Source: Mesoflavibacter zeaxanthinifaciens DSM 18436
Lineage (GTDB): Bacteria; Bacteroidota; Bacteroidia; Flavobacteriales; Flavobacteriaceae
DNA: 64,000 nt
Reading direction: 5' to 3'
Assembly (NCBI RefSeq): GCF_000422365.1
Contig: NZ_AULQ01000012.1
Span: 21,572-85,571, forward strand
Part shown: in pieces, positions 16,382 through 27,200 of the stretch
How positions within the stretch are numbered: position 1 is the first letter of the stretch
Layout of the letters: each line of letters starts with the position of its first letter
Notes under the pieces: generated by a model
Seen by the model: only the letters and a program-made list of their open reading frames with translations
Told to the model about the DNA's origin: nothing
Database searches by the model: none
Made by a program: the position numbers and the translations under genes

Positions 16382-17002
16382 GTGCTAACTTTTAGAACTG
16401 TTAGAGCTATATCTGTATTATTTATTCTAATATATTTTTTACTTTTCACTATTAAAGACTATCTAATACTTTCTTTTGTGTGTCTGCTTTTATCTGCAGA
16501 TATTTTAGATCTTTACTTTGATAGTCCGCTTATCCCAGAATACTATTTTGTTGTAAAAATATCTGCCTACCTGCTTTTATTGCAAAGAGTTTTAAAAAAG
16601 ACTAATTTTTTAAACGTAAAAATAAGAGATGTATTAATAGTTTCAGCAATAGCAATACTAAATATACTTATAGGTATTAGGTCGTTATATCAAGTTTCTC
16701 TAAAAACAGCATCTAATTTAGAGTTGACCTTACTTTTTATATATGGATTTGTTTTGGTATTAGTAGGTACTTTTGTAGCTAATTATTACTTCAGGTACGT
16801 TTCCAAAAGAGCATTCTATTTTACTACTTTTGTTTACTTAATCATGTTTGCAGATGTTTCAGGCTATGTCGCTAATTACTTTGATATTTATTTCTTTAAT
16901 TATTTAGAGAGGTTTTACTACTTTTTAGGATTTTTTTATATGGCATTTTACCTCATTTATACTAATGAGCTAGACGATCAAGAAAATAAACTTTTCGAAT
17001 AA
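16382..17002 (+). CDS. Polytopic membrane protein of unknown function
   Basis: 206 residues, GTG start, with about seven hydrophobic segments from residue 10 to 195 separated by short charged loops (VLKKTNFLNVKIRD, FRYVSKRAF), ending in a charged cytosolic tail (TNELDDQENKLFE). No catalytic motif recognised. The arrangement resembles small seven-helix sensor or YhhN-like membrane proteins but I cannot assign a family. It lies between the DUF3078 gene and prfA, the 233-bp gap to which holds the prfA promoter and nothing else clear. Confidence 0.65.
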   Translation: MLTFRTVRAISVLFILIYFLLFTIKDYLILSFVCLLLSADILDLYFDSPLIPEYYFVVKISAYLLLLQRVLKKTNFLNVKIRDVLIVSAIAILNILIGIRSLYQVSLKTASNLELTLLFIYGFVLVLVGTFVANYYFRYVSKRAFYFTTFVYLIMFADVSGYVANYFDIYFFNYLERFYYFLGFFYMAFYLIYTNELDDQENKLFE

Positions 17003-17186
17003 TTATTGATGTGATTTTTGTTTAGCAAAACAAAAAGTAAATTTATAAGTCACGACCAGATAAAAAATGATTTATACAAATAGAAAATACTTTTTAATTG
17101 TTTGGTCATGTGTGCTATAAAAATAGTTTTTGTTTGTAATAAATATATGTATTAATTATTTAGTGTTTGATCAGGATAATTAAATA

Positions 17187-17215
17187 TTGCAAATTCATAA
17201 ATTATCGTATTTTTG
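17187..17215 (+). promoter_or_regulatory. Promoter of prfA
   Basis: -33 element TTG (17187-17189), 18 bases, then -7 element TATTTTTG (17208-17215), a full match to the Bacteroidota TTG / TAnnTTTG pattern, 20 bases before the ATG. Confidence 0.65.
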
Positions 17216-17235
17216 TTTTTCAACAAAAAAGATAG

Positions 17236-18312
17236 ATGTTAGAGAAGTTACAAATTGTAAAACAACGTTTTGATGAGGTTAGCGATTTAATAATCCAACC
17301 AGATATTATATCAGATCAAAAGCGTTATGTAGAGTTAAATAAAGAATATAAAGACCTTCGTGTATTAATGGATAAGCGCGAAGAGTATATAGAACTTACC
17401 AATAACTTAAAAGAAGCAGAAGAAATTATTTCTGACGGAAGCGATGCCGAAATGGTCGAAATGGCTAAAATGCAATACGACGATGCTAAAACAGGTATCC
17501 CTAAATTAGAAGAAGAAATACGTATGCTTCTAATACCAAAAGATCCACAAGATTCTAAAAATGCGGTAGTCGAATTACGTGCAGGAACTGGTGGAGACGA
17601 AGCTAGTATCTTTGCTGGTGACTTATTTAGAATGTACACTAAGTATTGCGAAGGTAAAGGTTGGAAAGTAGACGTTGTAGATTATAGCGAAGGTACAAAT
17701 GGTGGTTTTAAAGAAATTCAATTTGAAGTATCTGGAGAAGACGTTTACGGCACATTAAAATTTGAAGCAGGTGTTCATCGTGTACAACGTGTCCCACAAA
17801 CTGAAACTCAAGGACGTGTGCATACCAGTGCAGCAACTTGTATGGTGTTTCCAGAAGCAGAAGAGTTTGATGTAGAAATAGATCCTAAAGATGTACGTAT
17901 AGACTACTTCTGTTCTTCAGGACCAGGAGGACAATCTGTAAACACAACTTATTCTGCAGTACGTTTAACACATACACCAACAGGCTTAGTAGCGCAATGT
18001 CAAGACCAAAAGTCGCAACATAAAAATAAAGAAAAAGCTTTTAAAGTATTACGTTCTAGATTATACGATTTAGAATTAGCAAAAAAGATGGAAGAAGAAG
18101 CTGCTTTAAGAGGAACAATGGTAACAAGTGGAGACAGAAGTGCAAAAATTAGAACATACAACTATCCTCAAGGACGTGTTACAGACCATCGTATTGGCTT
18201 AACTTTATACGATTTATCAAACATCGTTAATGGAGATATCCAAAAAATTATAGACGAGTTACAATTAGCAGAAAACACTGAAAAGTTAAAAGCTAGTGAC
18301 GAGACTATTTAA
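17236..18312 (+). CDS. prfA: Peptide chain release factor 1
   Basis: 358 residues, normal for RF1. Codon-recognition motif P-x-T appears as PQT (187-189) in [13 protein letters not shown], and the peptidyl-hydrolysis GGQ motif is at 231-233 in [13 protein letters not shown]1 ends translation at UAA and UAG. The presence of PxT rather than SPF separates it from RF2. Own promoter upstream; 20 bases separate it from the DUF5723 gene, which may be cotranscribed. Confidence 0.96.
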   Translation: MLEKLQIVKQRFDEVSDLIIQPDIISDQKRYVELNKEYKDLRVLMDKREEYIELTNNLKEAEEIISDGSDAEMVEMAKMQYDDAKTGIPKLEEEIRMLLIPKDPQDSKNAVVELRAGTGGDEASIFAGDLFRMYTKYCEGKGWKVDVVDYSEGTNGGFKEIQFEVSGEDVYGTLKFEAGVHRVQRVPQTETQGRVHTSAATCMVFPEAEEFDVEIDPKDVRIDYFCSSGPGGQSVNTTYSAVRLTHTPTGLVAQCQDQKSQHKNKEKAFKVLRSRLYDLELAKKMEEEAALRGTMVTSGDRSAKIRTYNYPQGRVTDHRIGLTLYDLSNIVNGDIQKIIDELQLAENTEKLKASDETI

Positions 18313-18332
18313 CCTTAACTAAACCAATTAAA

Positions 18333-19694
18333 ATGAAACTCTTAAAAATCGCTATTATACTATTGGTTTGTAATATAGCCAATGCACAGTCATTTATAGG
18401 TTATACTTCAGATAACTATTCTGGTTTACATGGTGTTGCATTAAATCCAGCAAATATTGTAAACTCAAAATTTAGGACAGAAATTAACCTAGCTTCTGCA
18501 TCTTCAACATTTAATAATGATTATTTTGTAGCAGATTTTAACGAGTTGTTTTCAGGTGAAGACTTTGACGATTCAAGAACAGAACCTAAAGACAATAACA
18601 ACTTCACTATAAGTGCAGATGTAATGGGACCGTCTTTTATGCTTAATCTTTCGCCTAAATCAAGTATTGGTATCATTACAAAAGGTAGAGTTTTTTCTAA
18701 CGTTAATGAGCTAAGTGGTGTTTTATTTGAAAATATAGAAGACAACTTTGATGATAACTCAGACTTCACAATAGAAGAAGATAATTTTACAATAACTACA
18801 CACGGTTGGGCAGAATTTGGTGTTGCTTACGGACATGTATTATTAGATAACAATCAGCACTATTTAAAAGGAGGCGCAACAATAAAGTATTTAAGAGGTT
18901 TTGGTAACGCTTACACCATAGGATCAAATTTACTTGTAGATTATGATGCTAATACTTTTATAAATGGAGATGGACAAATAACATCAACAGGAACCATTCA
19001 ATACGGAAGCTCTAATGCATTTAGTGCAGATGGAGATGGCGATTTTAAACTAGAAGATAACGCACAAGGTTTAGGTGCAGATTTAGGTTTTATTTACGAG
19101 TGGCGAAAAGATCCTTTAGATATAGATAATATGTCTAACGCTGCATACAAACTTAAATTAGGAATAAGCATAACAGATATAGGAAGCATTAATTACAAAG
19201 ATGCAGATGTAAAAGTTTATGATGTTACTAACTCTATTAATGAAGCGCAGTTTAATTCTGAAGAAGATTTTGAAGATAAATTAGATGCATTCTATACCTT
19301 AGTAGAAGAAAGAGATGCAACAAAAGTATTGCTTCCAACAGCATTGCATATAACAGCAGATTATAATTTAGACTCTCAATTCTTCTTAAACTTTAGAAGT
19401 GATTTATCATTAAGAAAAAAAGGAGAAGTTAACACAAACTCTATAGACAATACATTTACACTTACGCCAAGATTTGAGCGTAAATGGGTAAGTGTTTATT
19501 TACCTTTAGGAGTATCAGAATACAGTGGTTTTCAAGCAGGTTTTGGTTTTAGAGCAGGACCATTATTTATTGGATCTCAAACAATTTTGACTAATCTGTT
19601 ATCAGATTCAAGTCAAGCAGCAAATATATACGCTGGTTTAAAAATACCAATCTATAAAAAAGGTAAATCATATTCTAAAGCAAGTAATAATTAA
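18333..19694 (+). CDS. DUF5723 family outer-membrane protein
   Basis: 453 residues with a signal peptide (about 1-18, ending ANAQ). The mature start SFIGYTSDNYSGLHGVALNPANI is the family hallmark, the NPA motif resembling that of FadL/OmpP1-like and PorV-like barrels. Later strands such as GADLGFIYEWRKDP, KLKLGISITDIGSI and the C-terminal AGLKIPIY support an outer-membrane beta barrel of unknown function. It ends at a good terminator. Confidence 0.8.
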   Translation: MKLLKIAIILLVCNIANAQSFIGYTSDNYSGLHGVALNPANIVNSKFRTEINLASASSTFNNDYFVADFNELFSGEDFDDSRTEPKDNNNFTISADVMGPSFMLNLSPKSSIGIITKGRVFSNVNELSGVLFENIEDNFDDNSDFTIEEDNFTITTHGWAEFGVAYGHVLLDNNQHYLKGGATIKYLRGFGNAYTIGSNLLVDYDANTFINGDGQITSTGTIQYGSSNAFSADGDGDFKLEDNAQGLGADLGFIYEWRKDPLDIDNMSNAAYKLKLGISITDIGSINYKDADVKVYDVTNSINEAQFNSEEDFEDKLDAFYTLVEERDATKVLLPTALHITADYNLDSQFFLNFRSDLSLRKKGEVNTNSIDNTFTLTPRFERKWVSVYLPLGVSEYSGFQAGFGFRAGPLFIGSQTILTNLLSDSSQAANIYAGLKIPIYKKGKSYSKASNN

Positions 19695-19697
19695 AAA

Positions 19698-19726
19698 TAT
19701 AAGCCTCTTTTTGAGGCTTTTTTTAT
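19698..19726 (+). terminator. Terminator after the DUF5723 gene
   Basis: AAGCCTC (19701-19707) / GAGGCTT (19713-19719) with a T run to 19724. Confidence 0.85.
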
Positions 19727-19753
19727 AAAACTAATACATTGTCTACATAAAAT

Positions 19754-20269
19754 TTGAAACACTTATTATTCATACTTTTTATTATAATTACTTCTAATAA
19801 TATGATTACCAGTCAAAAATTCTTGAGTAGTAATCAGGATTGTATATTTGACCAAACAACTCAAACTGACGAGTTTTTAAAAAATATTGAAGAATTAAAA
19901 GATTACGTATGGTTTGATGATGAAAAGAAAGCTGAAATTATTCTAAATGACCATTGGGCATTGACAATAAAAAGAGGAGGATGTGATCATTTTGAGCTTT
20001 CTGCTGAGTTTTTTTATGAGAGACCGTTAGATTTTAAAACGAACAAGAAATTAGTATTTGATAATATAATTTGGATTACAAATTTACTTAATGAGTTTGA
20101 TGGAGATATTATTAAAGAATGTCTGGAGAAAGAAAAATACTCTATAACAGAAGAAAATGAAAATGATTTATTTATCAATTTTCTAGATGAAAGAATTTAT
20201 GAAAGCTACTTTATGTCTTATAAAAGCGATACAACAACAAATTTTATTGTTTCATATACTATCTATTGA
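19754..20269 (+). CDS. Secreted protein of unknown function
   Basis: 171 residues if the TTG at 19754 is used; this gives a proper signal peptide (KHLLFILFIIITSNN), whereas the ATG at 19802 would remove it. The mature chain is acidic, with scattered Cys (DCIFD, GGCDHFELS, ECLEK) and mixed alpha/beta look: an IEELKDYVWFDDEKKAEIILNDHWAL block, then aromatic strands. No family recognised. It stands alone between a terminator and pyrF. Confidence 0.6.
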   Translation: MKHLLFILFIIITSNNMITSQKFLSSNQDCIFDQTTQTDEFLKNIEELKDYVWFDDEKKAEIILNDHWALTIKRGGCDHFELSAEFFYERPLDFKTNKKLVFDNIIWITNLLNEFDGDIIKECLEKEKYSITEENENDLFINFLDERIYESYFMSYKSDTTTNFIVSYTIY

Positions 20270-20293
20270 TTATTTTTATTTAATGTACTAAAC

Positions 20294-21109
20294 ATGACAA
20301 CACAACAACTAATAGACCAAATCAAAAAAAAGAAATCCTTCCTTTGTGTGGGATTAGATGTAGATTTAAATAAAATACCACAGCATCTTTTACAAACCGA
20401 AGATCCTATTTTCGAGTTTAATAAAGCTATAATAGATGCAACACATCATCTTTGTGTGGCATACAAGCCAAATATTGCATTTTTTGAAGCGTATGGTTTA
20501 AAAGGTTGGCAAGCTTTAGAAAAAACAATCAATTATTTAAACGAAAAACATCCAGAAATTTTTACAATAGCAGACGCAAAACGTGGTGATATTGGTAATA
20601 CTAGCACTATGTATGCTAAAGCCTTTTTTGAAGATTTAGCGTTTGATAGTGTGACTATAGCTCCATATATGGGTAAAGATTCAGTCGAGCCTTTTTTAGC
20701 ATTTAAAGACAAACACACCATACTTTTAGCGTTAACATCTAATCAAGGTGCTTTTGATTTTCAAACTAAACTTGTTGATGGTAAAGAACTTTACAAGCAA
20801 GTGTTAGAGACCTCTAAAACGTACGCTAATTCAGAAAACTTAATGTACGTAGTTGGTGCTACAAAAGCAGAGTATTTATCTGAAATTAGACAAATAATAC
20901 CAAATAGTTTCTTATTAGTTCCTGGTGTCGGTGCGCAAGGCGGTAACCTTCAAGACGTATGTAAATATGGTATGACCAAAGATGTAGGTTTGTTAATTAA
21001 CTCGTCAAGAGGTATTATCTATGCTTCAAACCAAGAAGACTTTGCACAAGCAGCAGCACAAAAAGCTGAAGAGTTACAAAAGCAAATGCAAGCCATTTTA
21101 GAATCATAA
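20294..21109 (+). CDS. pyrF: Orotidine 5'-phosphate decarboxylase (type 2)
   Basis: 271 residues, the longer type-2 form. The active-site motif DAKRGD lies at 94-99 (Asp94, Lys96, Asp99); N-terminal [14 protein letters not shown] and the C-terminal phosphate-binding [12 protein letters not shown] and [12 protein letters not shown] are also present. It converts OMP to UMP, the last step of pyrimidine synthesis. Its stop overlaps the next start by one base (TAATG), so the two genes are translationally coupled. Confidence 0.95.
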   Translation: MTTQQLIDQIKKKKSFLCVGLDVDLNKIPQHLLQTEDPIFEFNKAIIDATHHLCVAYKPNIAFFEAYGLKGWQALEKTINYLNEKHPEIFTIADAKRGDIGNTSTMYAKAFFEDLAFDSVTIAPYMGKDSVEPFLAFKDKHTILLALTSNQGAFDFQTKLVDGKELYKQVLETSKTYANSENLMYVVGATKAEYLSEIRQIIPNSFLLVPGVGAQGGNLQDVCKYGMTKDVGLLINSSRGIIYASNQEDFAQAAAQKAEELQKQMQAILES

Positions 21110-21909
21110 TGACAGACCATTTAGGTAATCATATTGATATAAGTGTTACGCCAAAACGTATTGTTAGTTTAGTACCTTCTCAAACCGAACTACTTTATGA
21201 TTTAGGTTTAGAAGAAAGCATTGTAGGTATTACAAAATTTTGTGTGCATCCACTTCATTTTAAAAGTACAAAACAAGTTGTAGGTGGTACAAAAAACATT
21301 AAAATAGAAAAGATAAAGCAGCTTAATCCTGATATTATTCTATGTAATAAAGAAGAAAATACGCCAGAAATTGTAGAAGCTTGTCAAGAGATTTGTCAAG
21401 TTCATGTGTCAGATATTGTAACTATACAAGACTGTTTGGATTTGATAAACGATTATGGTGTAATTTTTAAAAAACGCACTAACGCGCAACGTATTTCAGA
21501 TAAAATTCAATTTCATTTAAACAATTTTAAAACATTTATTAAAGCCGAAAAAGTTTTAAAAGTAGCCTATTTTATTTGGAGAGAACCATGGATGGTAGCA
21601 GCAAACAATACGTTTATTAATCATTTATTAGAGCTAAATAAATATCAAAATATTTACGCAAATTTAGAGCGTTATCCAGAAATAGAACTAAAAAAAATAA
21701 GATTACAAGGCGATCCAGAAATTGTCTTTTTGTCTAGCGAACCTTACCCATTTAAAGATGAACATGCTTTTGAAATTGGACGTAAAACACACCACGCAAA
21801 AACCGTTTTTGTAGACGGAGAATATTTTTCGTGGTATGGCTCTAGACTTATAAAAGCGTTTGATTATTTTATAGAGTTAAGAAAGCGATTGAGGACTATC
21901 TCTAACTAA
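21109..21909 (+). CDS. Periplasmic-binding-protein-like (BtuF/FecB fold), no signal peptide
   Basis: 266 residues with the helical-backbone metal-receptor fold: VTPKRIVSLVPSQTELLYDLGLEESIVGIT at the start, VVGGTKNIKIEKIKQLNPDIILCNKEEN, then YFIWREPWMVAANNTFINHLLE and a C-terminal WYGSRLIKAFDYF. This is the core of BtuF-like cobalamin or siderophore-binding proteins. No signal peptide is visible, so it may act in the cytosol, as do many flavobacterial homologues. Start overlaps pyrF by one base. Its 3' end overlaps the convergent small gene by about 33 bp. Confidence 0.78.
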   Translation: MTDHLGNHIDISVTPKRIVSLVPSQTELLYDLGLEESIVGITKFCVHPLHFKSTKQVVGGTKNIKIEKIKQLNPDIILCNKEENTPEIVEACQEICQVHVSDIVTIQDCLDLINDYGVIFKKRTNAQRISDKIQFHLNNFKTFIKAEKVLKVAYFIWREPWMVAANNTFINHLLELNKYQNIYANLERYPEIELKKIRLQGDPEIVFLSSEPYPFKDEHAFEIGRKTHHAKTVFVDGEYFSWYGSRLIKAFDYFIELRKRLRTISN

Positions 21910-22074
21910 AAACTTAAGTTTATTAAGCTTATCTAAAAGCTTTAAAGCCCTATATTCAGATAAGTCGCTTTCTTCATGGTTAGTTTGACGCAAATTATAA
22001 GCTTCTTCAACAAGTTGTTTGTAACGTTTGTTAAGTTTTAACTGCTGTTGTTTTAATTTATCTCTACGACTCAT
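21877..22074 (-). CDS. Small basic coiled-coil protein (Lacal_2735-like)
   Basis: 65 residues, almost all helix: SRRDKLKQQQLKLNKRYKQLVEEAYNLRQTNH, then EYRALKLLDKLNKL. The pattern of a short Lys/Gln-rich helix, a Thr/Asn-His turn and a second helix resembles the flavobacterial Lacal_2735 family of unknown function. It overlaps the end of the BtuF-like gene on the other strand by 33 bp. A possible leader with its own promoter and hairpin lies upstream (22158-22268). Confidence 0.5.
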   Translation of the reverse strand: MSRRDKLKQQQLKLNKRYKQLVEEAYNLRQTNHEESDLSEYRALKLLDKLNKLKFLVRDSPQSLS

Positions 22075-22149
22075 AACTTTTAGAGGTTGATTTTCAGTTA
22101 TTTAAATTAGTTTATTTATTTGAAGAAAAAAAATAAATCTCTAATTTTT

Positions 22150-22268
22150 TGATAAAAAAAAGAGTCCATTCGCTTTTTCTTCAAAACAGACTCTTTTAAT
22201 AACTAACTAAACTAACTCAAGTAAAAGAAAATGAGATAACTCCTTCACTTTTGCAGTGCAAAGATGTG
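22150..22268 (-). ncRNA. Candidate short transcript or attenuated leader
   Basis: On the minus strand a -7-like element CATCTTTG (22261-22268) is followed ~100 nt later by a strong terminator hairpin: arms at 22189-22197 and 22158-22166 (AAAAGAGTC/GACTCTTTT) and a T run. This is either a ~100-nt small RNA, or a leader with an attenuator for the small gene starting at 22074. The hairpin could also end the DUF4197 transcript arriving from 22321. Seen: box and hairpin; transcription is inferred. Confidence 0.4.
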
Positions 22269-22320
22269 ATAAATTGCTAGTTTAAATGTTACCTTAACAT
22301 TATGCAATTATTATATAAAG

Positions 22321-23022
22321 TTAGTCTTGTAGAGCAAAAACCTTTTTTAATAATTCTGTACCTCTAGAGCTAACCTTGTTTCTTATTTCTCCTTCTTCAA
22401 CAGCAATCATAGTGTAAACACCTTTCAATGCTTCGTTAGTAACATAATCTGTTAAGTCTGGATTTACATTGTTAGTAAAAGGTATAGCATTATATTTTGT
22501 AATTAAATTAGCCCAAATTTGATCAGCGCCAACCTTATCAAAACTATTTTTAATCACCGGATTAAATTTGTTGTAAAGCTCAGTTTTAGTTCTGCTTTCT
22601 AAGTAATCTGTTGCAGCGGTGTCATTACCTAACAAAATGTTTTTAGCATCATTAAAAGTAATCCCTTTAACAGCATTAACAAAGATAGGTGTAGCTTCGC
22701 TAACAGCATCTTCAGCAGCTCTGTTAAGTGCTTTAATACCTTCGTCTGCAAGGTTGTCTAAACCAATGTCTCTTAAAGCCTTGTCTACTTTCTGTAACTC
22801 TTCAGGTAGTAAAATTTTTACCAATTCGTTTTTATAAAACCCATCTTTTTGAGTTAGTTTAGAGACTTGTTTGTCTATCCCTAAATCTAAAGCTTGGCGT
22901 AAACCATTAGCAATATCTAATTCAGATACCGTTCCTCCTTGTGGTAATTGGTTAACAACTTGTTGTAGTTCTGCACAAGAGGTAATAGAAATTAATAATA
23001 GTAGAGCAAAAATTCGTTTCAT
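22321..23022 (-). CDS. DUF4197 family lipoprotein
   Basis: 233 residues; lipobox SITSC with Cys16. The DUF4197 domain fills the mature protein: DIANGLRQALDLGIDKQVSKL, a KILLPEELQKVDKALRDIGL block, LNRAAEDAVSEATPIFVNAVKGITFNDAKNIL, LLGNDTAATDYLESRT and an EALKGVYTMIAVEE end. The family is helical, periplasmic and of unknown function, common in Proteobacteria and Bacteroidota. Located downstream of purU on the same strand but separated by 183 bp with a repeat-like element. Confidence 0.88.
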   Translation of the reverse strand: MKRIFALLLLISITSCAELQQVVNQLPQGGTVSELDIANGLRQALDLGIDKQVSKLTQKDGFYKNELVKILLPEELQKVDKALRDIGLDNLADEGIKALNRAAEDAVSEATPIFVNAVKGITFNDAKNILLGNDTAATDYLESRTKTELYNKFNPVIKNSFDKVGADQIWANLITKYNAIPFTNNVNPDLTDYVTNEALKGVYTMIAVEEGEIRNKVSSRGTELLKKVFALQD

Positions 23023-23078
23023 AGTAAAATGTTTAGTCGGTAAAGGTACTAATTATTAGGGCAAATATTTTGTTAAAC

Positions 23079-23098
23079 TTACGTTGTCTGCAACGTAA
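23079..23098. promoter_or_regulatory. 8-bp perfect inverted repeat upstream of the DUF4197 gene
   Basis: TTACGTTG (23079-23086), TCTG, CAACGTAA (23091-23098). It lies 57 bp upstream of the DUF4197 start, next to the repeat-like element. It is not followed by a T run on either strand, so it looks like an operator or structured leader rather than a terminator. Confidence 0.35.
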
Positions 23099-23110
23099 AT
23101 TCAACAAAAT

Positions 23111-23200
23111 ACCACGCTTTCGGCAGTCGCTTTTTTGTGTTGCATAGGTGCAACAACACAAAAAGAGCTTCAACAAAGCCTCAATCGTTTTTGCTAGGCT
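23111..23200. repeat. Intergenic GC-richer element, possible relative of the 53.3-kb element
   Basis: Between purU and the DUF4197 gene, richer in G+C than its flanks. It contains CGCTTTC-(N5)-TCGC, a hairpin with arms at 23130-23142 and 23154-23165 (TTTTGTGTTG/CAACACAAAA), and a tail GCTTCAACAAAGCC..AATCG. The same blocks in the same order occur at 53330-53408. The hairpin may also end the purU transcript. Confidence 0.45.
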
Positions 23201-23205
23201 AAGGA

Positions 23206-24054
23206 TTAAGAAAAAATAACAGTCTTATTGTTAAACACCATAACTTTTCTTTTTAAATGTAGTTTTATAGCGTTAGCTAAAACTATTTTTTCAAGATCTC
23301 TTCCTTTGGCAATTAAATCTTCAATAGAATGTGTATGAGACACTCGTTCTACATCTTGTTCAATAATTGGACCAGCATCTAAATCTTCAGTCACATAATG
23401 GCTTGTTGCACCAATAATTTTAACACCACGTTTATAAGCACTATGATAAGGTTTTGCGCCGACAAAAGCAGGTAAAAAAGAGTGATGTATATTTATAATT
23501 TTATTAGGATACACATCAATTAATCTATTAGAAACAATTTGCATATAACGCGCTAAAACAATAAAGTTTACGTTGTGTTTTTTTAACAATTCTAATTGCT
23601 TTGTTTCAGCTTCTTCTTTGGTGTCTTTAGCTACCGGAATATGATAAAACGGTATATTAAAGCTGTCTGCAATTGGTTTTAATGTGTTATGATTGCTAAT
23701 TATAAACGGGATATTTACATGTAACTCACCACTATTATAGCGACCTAAAATATCGTATAAGCAATGATCATATTTAGAAACAAAAATGGCCATATTAGGC
23801 AAGTCTTCGGTATCGTAAATGCGCCATTTCATTTTAAATTTATCGGCTAAAATAGATTTAAAATCAGCTTTAAATGCCATCATGTTAAATTGTTCAAACT
23901 CACTTTCTAGACGCATAAAAAATATATCTTGCTCTCGGTCTACGTGTTGGTCAATGTAAACAATGTTTCCGTTATTGTTAGCTATAAAATTGGTGACAGC
24001 TGCAATAATACCAGATTGGTCATTGCAATTAATTAAAAGCGTTATTTTAGTCAT
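23206..24054 (-). CDS. purU: Formyltetrahydrofolate deformylase
   Basis: 282 residues: an N-terminal ACT domain (about 1-80, LLINCNDQSGIIAAVTNFI) and a formyltransferase-type hydrolase domain with FIISNHNTLKPIADSF, FIVLARYMQIVSNRLI, the catalytic-site segment INIHHSFLPAFVGAKPYHSAY and GATSHYVTEDLDAGPII. It hydrolyses 10-formyl-THF to formate and THF, balancing one-carbon pools for purine synthesis. Monocistronic in appearance and divergent from icmF. Confidence 0.94.
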   Translation of the reverse strand: MTKITLLINCNDQSGIIAAVTNFIANNNGNIVYIDQHVDREQDIFFMRLESEFEQFNMMAFKADFKSILADKFKMKWRIYDTEDLPNMAIFVSKYDHCLYDILGRYNSGELHVNIPFIISNHNTLKPIADSFNIPFYHIPVAKDTKEEAETKQLELLKKHNVNFIVLARYMQIVSNRLIDVYPNKIINIHHSFLPAFVGAKPYHSAYKRGVKIIGATSHYVTEDLDAGPIIEQDVERVSHTHSIEDLIAKGRDLEKIVLANAIKLHLKRKVMVFNNKTVIFS

Positions 24055-24200
24055 TGATAACTCGTATAGTTGGTTAACTAAATTACTATAAATGAGGCTA
24101 AAAAAAATCTTTATTTATTCTTTTAGAATATTTTAATTTTAATCGCAATTTTTTTGAATTATCCGTAAATTGCAGCTCATAAAAAGATAGATTTTTACGA

Positions 24201-27200
24201 ATGGAACAAATCGCACCATACAAACCAAAACATAAAGTACGTATCGTAACCGCAGCATCACTTTTTGATGGACACGATGCATCTATAAATATCATGCGCC
24301 GTATTATACAATCTACCGGCGTAGAAGTTATTCACTTAGGTCATGACCGTAGTGTAGAAGAAGTTGTAAACACTGCTATTCAAGAAGATGTAAATGCTAT
24401 TGCCTTAACATCTTATCAAGGTGGTCATAACGAGTATTTTAAATACATGTACGACCTTTTAAATGAAAAAGACGCTGGACACATCAAAATATTTGGTGGT
24501 GGAGGCGGAGTAATTCTTCCTTCAGAAATTAAAGAATTAATGGATTACGGTATTACACGTATCTACTCGCCAGACGATGGTCGTGAGCTAGGATTACAAG
24601 GTATGATTAATGATCTTGTGAAGCAATCGGACTTTGCAATAGGAGATAAGCTGGATGTAAAAGTTGAAGATTTAGCAAAGAAAAACCCAAAAGATTTAGC
24701 GCGAGTAATTTCTTCTGCCGAGAATTTCCCAGAAGTAGCTAAAAATACTTTAGATCAAATACATAATAAAAATAAAACATCAAAAACACCAGTTTTAGGA
24801 ATTACCGGTACTGGTGGCGCAGGAAAATCTAGTTTGGTAGACGAGCTTGTTAGACGTTTTTTAATCGATTTTCCTGAAAAAACTATTGGTTTAATTTCAG
24901 TAGATCCATCAAAACGTAAAACAGGTGGCGCATTGTTAGGTGATCGTATTCGTATGAATGCTATTAATTCACCACGTGTGTATATGCGTAGTTTGGCAAC
25001 GCGTCAATCTAACTTAGCTTTATCAAAATATGTTAATGAAGCGGTTGAGGTTTTAAAAGCTGCCGAATACGATTTAATTATTTTAGAAACGTCTGGTATT
25101 GGTCAATCTGATACCGAAATTATAGAACATTCTAATGTTTCTCTTTACGTGATGACGCCAGAATTTGGTGCTGCAACACAGCTAGAAAAGATTGATATGC
25201 TTGACTTTGCAGACTTAGTAGCTATCAATAAGTTTGATAAAAGAGGCGCGTTAGATGCTTTAAGAGATGTGCGTAAACAATACATGCGTAACAATAACCT
25301 TTGGGACATTCCACAAGATAAATTGCCTGTTTTCGGGACTATCGCATCGCAGTTTAATGATCCAGGAATGAATACGTTGTACAAAACGGTAATGGATAAG
25401 TTAGTTGAAAACACTAAAGCCGATTTAAATTCGACATTTGAAATTACAGATCAAATGAGTGAGAAGGTTTTTGTTATTCCACCAAACCGTACGCGTTATT
25501 TATCAGAAATAGCAGAAAGTAATCGTGCTTATGATAATACTGCAGAAGTTCAAGTTGAAGTCGCTCAAAAATTATATGGAATTTATAAGACTTTAGAGTC
25601 TGTTTTAGATAAAACACCAGAATTGGATAAATCTGGAATTTCTTCAGAATCAATATCTATAGATTCTTCAGAAAATAAGGACTTCATTAAAATGCTTATC
25701 GCAGAATTTGACCGTGTCAAACTAAACTTAGATCCATACAATTGGGAAGTCATCACAGGTTGGGAAGACAAAGTAAACAAATACAAAGCACCAATTTATA
25801 GCTTTAAAGTTCGTGATAAAGAAATAAAGATTGAAACGCATACCGAGTCGCTTTCGCATTTACAAATTCCAAAAGTAGCGTTGCCTAAGTATCAAGCTTG
25901 GGGCGATATTTTAAAATGGACGTTACAAGAAAATGTACCAGGAGAATTCCCATATACATCTGGATTATATCCGTTTAAACGTAAAGGCGAAGATCCAGCA
26001 CGTATGTTTGCTGGCGAAGGTGGACCAGAACGTACCAATAAGCGTTTTCATTATGTAAGTCAAGGTATGCCAGCAAAGCGTTTATCTACAGCTTTTGATA
26101 GTGTAACCCTTTATGGTAACGATCCAGATTTACGTCCAGATATTTATGGTAAAATTGGTAATGCAGGTGTAAGCATTTGCTGTTTAGACGATGCTAAAAA
26201 ACTGTATTCAGGATTTAATTTAGCAGATGTAAAAACATCGGTAAGTATGACTATTAATGGTCCTGCACCAATGTTGTTAGGCTTTTTTATGAATGCTGCA
26301 ATAGACCAACAATGTGAGATTTACATTAAAGAAAATGGTCTTGAAAAAGACGTTGAAACTAAAATAGCTAAGATTTACAAAGATAAAGGTGTAGAACGAC
26401 CACAATATCACGGAGATTTACCGGAAGGTAACGACGGTTTAGGGTTAATGTTATTAGGTGTTACTGGTGATCAAGTATTACCAGAAGCGGTTTATAACGA
26501 TATTAAAATCAAAACCATCGCTCAAGTAAGAGGAACCGTACAAGCCGATATTTTAAAAGAAGATCAAGCTCAAAATACGTGTATATTCTCAACTGAGTTT
26601 GCATTACGTTTAATGGGTGATGTGCAAGAGTATTTTATAGATAATAATGTGCGTAACTTCTATTCGGTATCTATTTCTGGTTACCATATTGCAGAAGCAG
26701 GAGCCAACCCAATTACACAGTTAGCGTTGACATTATCTAATGGATTCACTTATGTGGAATATTATTTAAGTCGCGGTATGGACATCAATAAGTTTGGACC
26801 AAACTTATCCTTCTTTTTCTCAAACGGAATCGATCCAGAATACGCTGTAATTGGTCGTGTAGCAAGACGTATTTGGGCAAAAGCTTTAAAAAACAAATAC
26901 GGCGCTAATGCTAGAGCGCAAATGTTAAAATATCACATCCAAACATCTGGTCGTAGTTTACACGCGCAAGAGATTGATTTTAATGATATTCGTACAACGT
27001 TGCAAGCACTTTACGCGATTTACGATAACTGTAACTCGTTGCATACTAATGCATATGATGAAGCGATTACAACGCCAACAGAAGAATCTGTACGTCGTGC
27101 TATGGCAATTCAGTTAATTATCAACAAAGAATTAGGATTAGCGAAGAATGAAAATCCGTTACAAGGCTCTTTCATTATCGAAGAATTAACCGATTTAGTT

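Noticed and set aside
17003..17186. Imperfect inverted repeat between gtcacgaccag and ttggtcatgtg
   Set aside because: Arms have mismatches and ~55 bases between them in AT-rich DNA; not convincing as operator or RNA.
24145..24173. GCAATTT / AAATTGC inverted repeat upstream of icmF
   Set aside because: Only 7 bp in AT-rich sequence; expected by chance.
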